This document shows, in pieces, positions 62,040 to 64,000 of a stretch of DNA of 64,000 nucleotides (its first letter is position 1; every line of letters starts with the position of its first letter). Under the pieces are notes generated by a model that saw only the letters and a program-made list of their open reading frames with translations, did no database searches and was not told the origin of the DNA. The DNA lies in contig BCKC01000007.1 in NCBI GenBank assembly GCA_001600455.1, positions 921,394-985,393 of the forward strand, given 5' to 3'. The translations under genes and the position numbers were made by a program. Source of the DNA: Endocalyx cinctus (lineage: Eukaryota; Ascomycota; Sordariomycetes; Amphisphaeriales; Apiosporaceae).

Positions 62040-64000
62040 ATGAACGGTAGTCATCTGCCGGCTGGGCAGCCTATGCCTGGAGGCGTTGGAGGAGGAGGGG
62101 CTGGACCAGGAGTAGTCAATGGTAGACGGCGACCACCATCTCAATATGCCTCTCATCACCATCCTCATCACCATCACCAGCACCAACAGCATGTGCAACA
62201 GCAGCAGTATCATCATCAGCACCATGTTGGGTATATGTATCATCAGAATTACATGAACCCATACGCCAATAGTTATTATCCTCAGATGCCGCATCATTAT
62301 CAAAACGGCACTATGTCGAATGCACCGTATGGCATGCCGTATAATCCGTATCCTCAGAGGTCGCCTCCGACAATTCATCAGCAGCAACACCCCGCTATTG
62401 TCTCGTCCAACATGCAACCGCACCCGCAGCCTTACTCGCGACCGCCGCCTCCTCCGCAGCAACCTTCTCCGGCCATGTCGACCCCTCCACCTTATCCAAC
62501 CACTGCGCCTCCTCCGCCGGTTCCCATACCTGAAACTCCGTCGTCGACTCATTCTTCTCAAGTGGTTCCGGCTCCCTTAACCCCGCCTACCCCCCAGGCC
62601 CAAGAAGTTTCGATTACAACTCCAGAAGTTGAAATCCAAACCAGCCCTGTACCTTTTCAATTTCCTGTGAGTTTCAAACTGATAGATAGCCCTTTAAATG
62701 TTCGCACCTAAACTTTTTCGTGTTTAGCTACCGTGGTTATCGCGGCCGGATCTCCCATTCCCAGCTCGAGCTGCACGCTCTAGAAGAAGACGGCCCATGC
62801 CCGATGCCCAAAATGGCAGAGTGGAGCTGCCAACTAACCAACAAGTTGGAATCGAGTCCCTTGACCCAAGTGAGGTGCTTACTGAGGAAGGGGCAGTTAC
62901 AAAAACACCTACACCTAAAACAGCGGCTCCGGTTGACGAATCAGTCGAGCAACAAGAGCCGGTAGAGCTTTCAGGAGCCTCGTCCACTCATGATGCACCC
63001 TCCGACATCGCACAATCCCCCTCTTCAGCAGCCCCTGCTGCGAATGTTACAAACCAGGCTTCTGCTCCTAATTCTATCACGCCCACCAAGGCTTCAAAAC
63101 CCTCTCGAGCTGCTGTTCCAGCTGTTCCCATCGTTCCGGTAATGCCTAAGGCAAACACAAAGGACACGAAGAGTCCAACAAGTGTGGCTGTCAAACAGCC
63201 AGAAAACACCCAAGCTGTTTCCCAGGTTGAAAGTCAAAATGATAATACCGTCCCTATGACAGAAGATGCGCCCGCCGAGCCGAAAACTGCTCCGACTCCG
63301 GCACCAGTCAAAGCGGCACCAAAGTCATGGGCTAACTTATTTACGAGCTCGGCACCTGCTGTACCAACTCCCAATACTGCTGGAGGGGCAGGGGCTACTC
63401 CTGGCACCGCAGGTCCGAGTGGTGTAACCTCTTCCGACGGCGTAGCAGTAGAGAATGGAGGTGTTATCGCAGGCGGTTTTGCTAAGTCGAACGCTAGCTC
63501 GTTGGCGGAAGCGCTTCGCGCATACCGTGTTTCTAGCGGCCAAAAAATAGCGTTTCTTGAGCCCCGAGGTTTAATTAACACGGGAAATATGTGTTACATG
63601 AATTCTGTAAGCGAATACCTATTAAATACTCACAGAAATACCTTTGTCTTGCCAACTAACACTCCCTAGGTTTTACAAGTTCTTGTTTTCTGTATTCCTT
63701 TCTACGATTTCTTAGATCAGGTCGGCAAGAAGGCCGCTCACAGTTTTAAAAGTGAAACCCCATTGATCGATGCAATGTAAGCACCTGCCGATTACCTGGT
63801 CAGCAAGGCCTGCGCTAATATTGTACGCTATAGGATCATGTTCATGCGTGAATATAAAGTAATCGATTCCGCAGTGTCTGTGGAACAACTCCGAAGGAGA
63901 CTGAAGAATGAGGAACTTGAGCAGTATGGCGAGCCATTCACGCCGGAATTTGTCTACGATGCCATAAGGAGGCTTCCTAGATTTGCCAGCATGAGGGTAT
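62040..64000 (+). CDS. ubp3: Ubp3-like ubiquitin carboxyl-terminal hydrolase, 3' part outside window
   Basis: Visible exons are join(62040..62666, 62728..63606, 63670..63776, 63834..64000), still open at the window edge. The first about 200 residues are low complexity, with His/Gln-rich and Pro-rich blocks (residues about 39-70 and 130-165). Exon 2 opens with LPWLSRPDLPFPARAARSRRRR, characteristic of fungal Ubp3 homologues. The catalytic Cys box NTGNMCYMNS has Cys498, split from the following VLQVLVFC by a 63-nt intron. The usual C-terminal His box lies beyond 64000. Ubp3/USP10 proteases remove ubiquitin from client proteins; in yeast with Bre5 they act in vesicle transport and ribophagy. The other USP families have less N-terminal low-complexity sequence, and the PWL..RRR segment supports Ubp3. 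Confidence 0.9.

Overview
The window is nuclear DNA of a filamentous ascomycete. The genes carry short introns (52-67 nt in most cases) with GT..AG ends and CTAAC/CTGAC-like branch sites. It encodes a non-reducing polyketide synthase with SAT and PT domains, fungal Zn2Cys6 regulators, and a short internal run of the fungal telomere unit (CCCTAA). From general knowledge, a melanin PKS beside an AflR-like regulator, a Brn1-type reductase and a Cmr1-type regulator resembles the DHN-melanin locus of Pestalotiopsis and relatives, so a Sordariomycete, perhaps Xylariales, is my best guess. I did no database search.

The left half (about 1.5-34.7 kb) is a DHN-melanin gene cluster. In order it holds: a 2156-residue PKS (SAT-KS-AT-PT-ACP-ACP-TE, + strand); an intronless AflR-like Zn2Cys6 regulator (+); a naphthol reductase of the Brn1/THR1 SDR family (-); and a Cmr1-like regulator with two C2H2 fingers plus a Zn2Cys6 finger (-). 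The PKS should make 1,3,6,8-tetrahydroxynaphthalene, the SDR should reduce hydroxynaphthalenes, and the two regulators are likely to control both. Scytalone dehydratase, a laccase and an Ayg1-type hydrolase are not in the window. These four genes are separated by about 8.1, 6.3 and 6.9 kb of sequence with no convincing gene. The spacers are rich in homopolymers and microsatellites and include a 36-nt G run and the interstitial telomeric repeat.

After a further 9 kb gene-poor stretch, the right part (43.7-64 kb) is a conserved housekeeping block. It contains the RNA polymerase III largest subunit (-), a DDHD-domain phospholipase (+, divergent from it), a seven-CCHC-knuckle Gis2/Byr3/CNBP protein (-, seven exons), a Sae2/Ctp1/CtIP DNA-end resection factor (+), and the start of a Ubp3-like ubiquitin protease (+) that runs off the right edge.

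Exon structures were worked out by hand from reading frame, splice sites and family similarity. UTR ends and regulatory calls are much less certain. The most unusual non-coding signals are the telomeric repeat inside the cluster, a recurrent 10-bp palindrome (TACCTAGGTA, five exact copies in two neighbourhoods), a pair of mutually exclusive hairpins near 42.26 kb, and sharply bounded GC-rich patches inside three genes.
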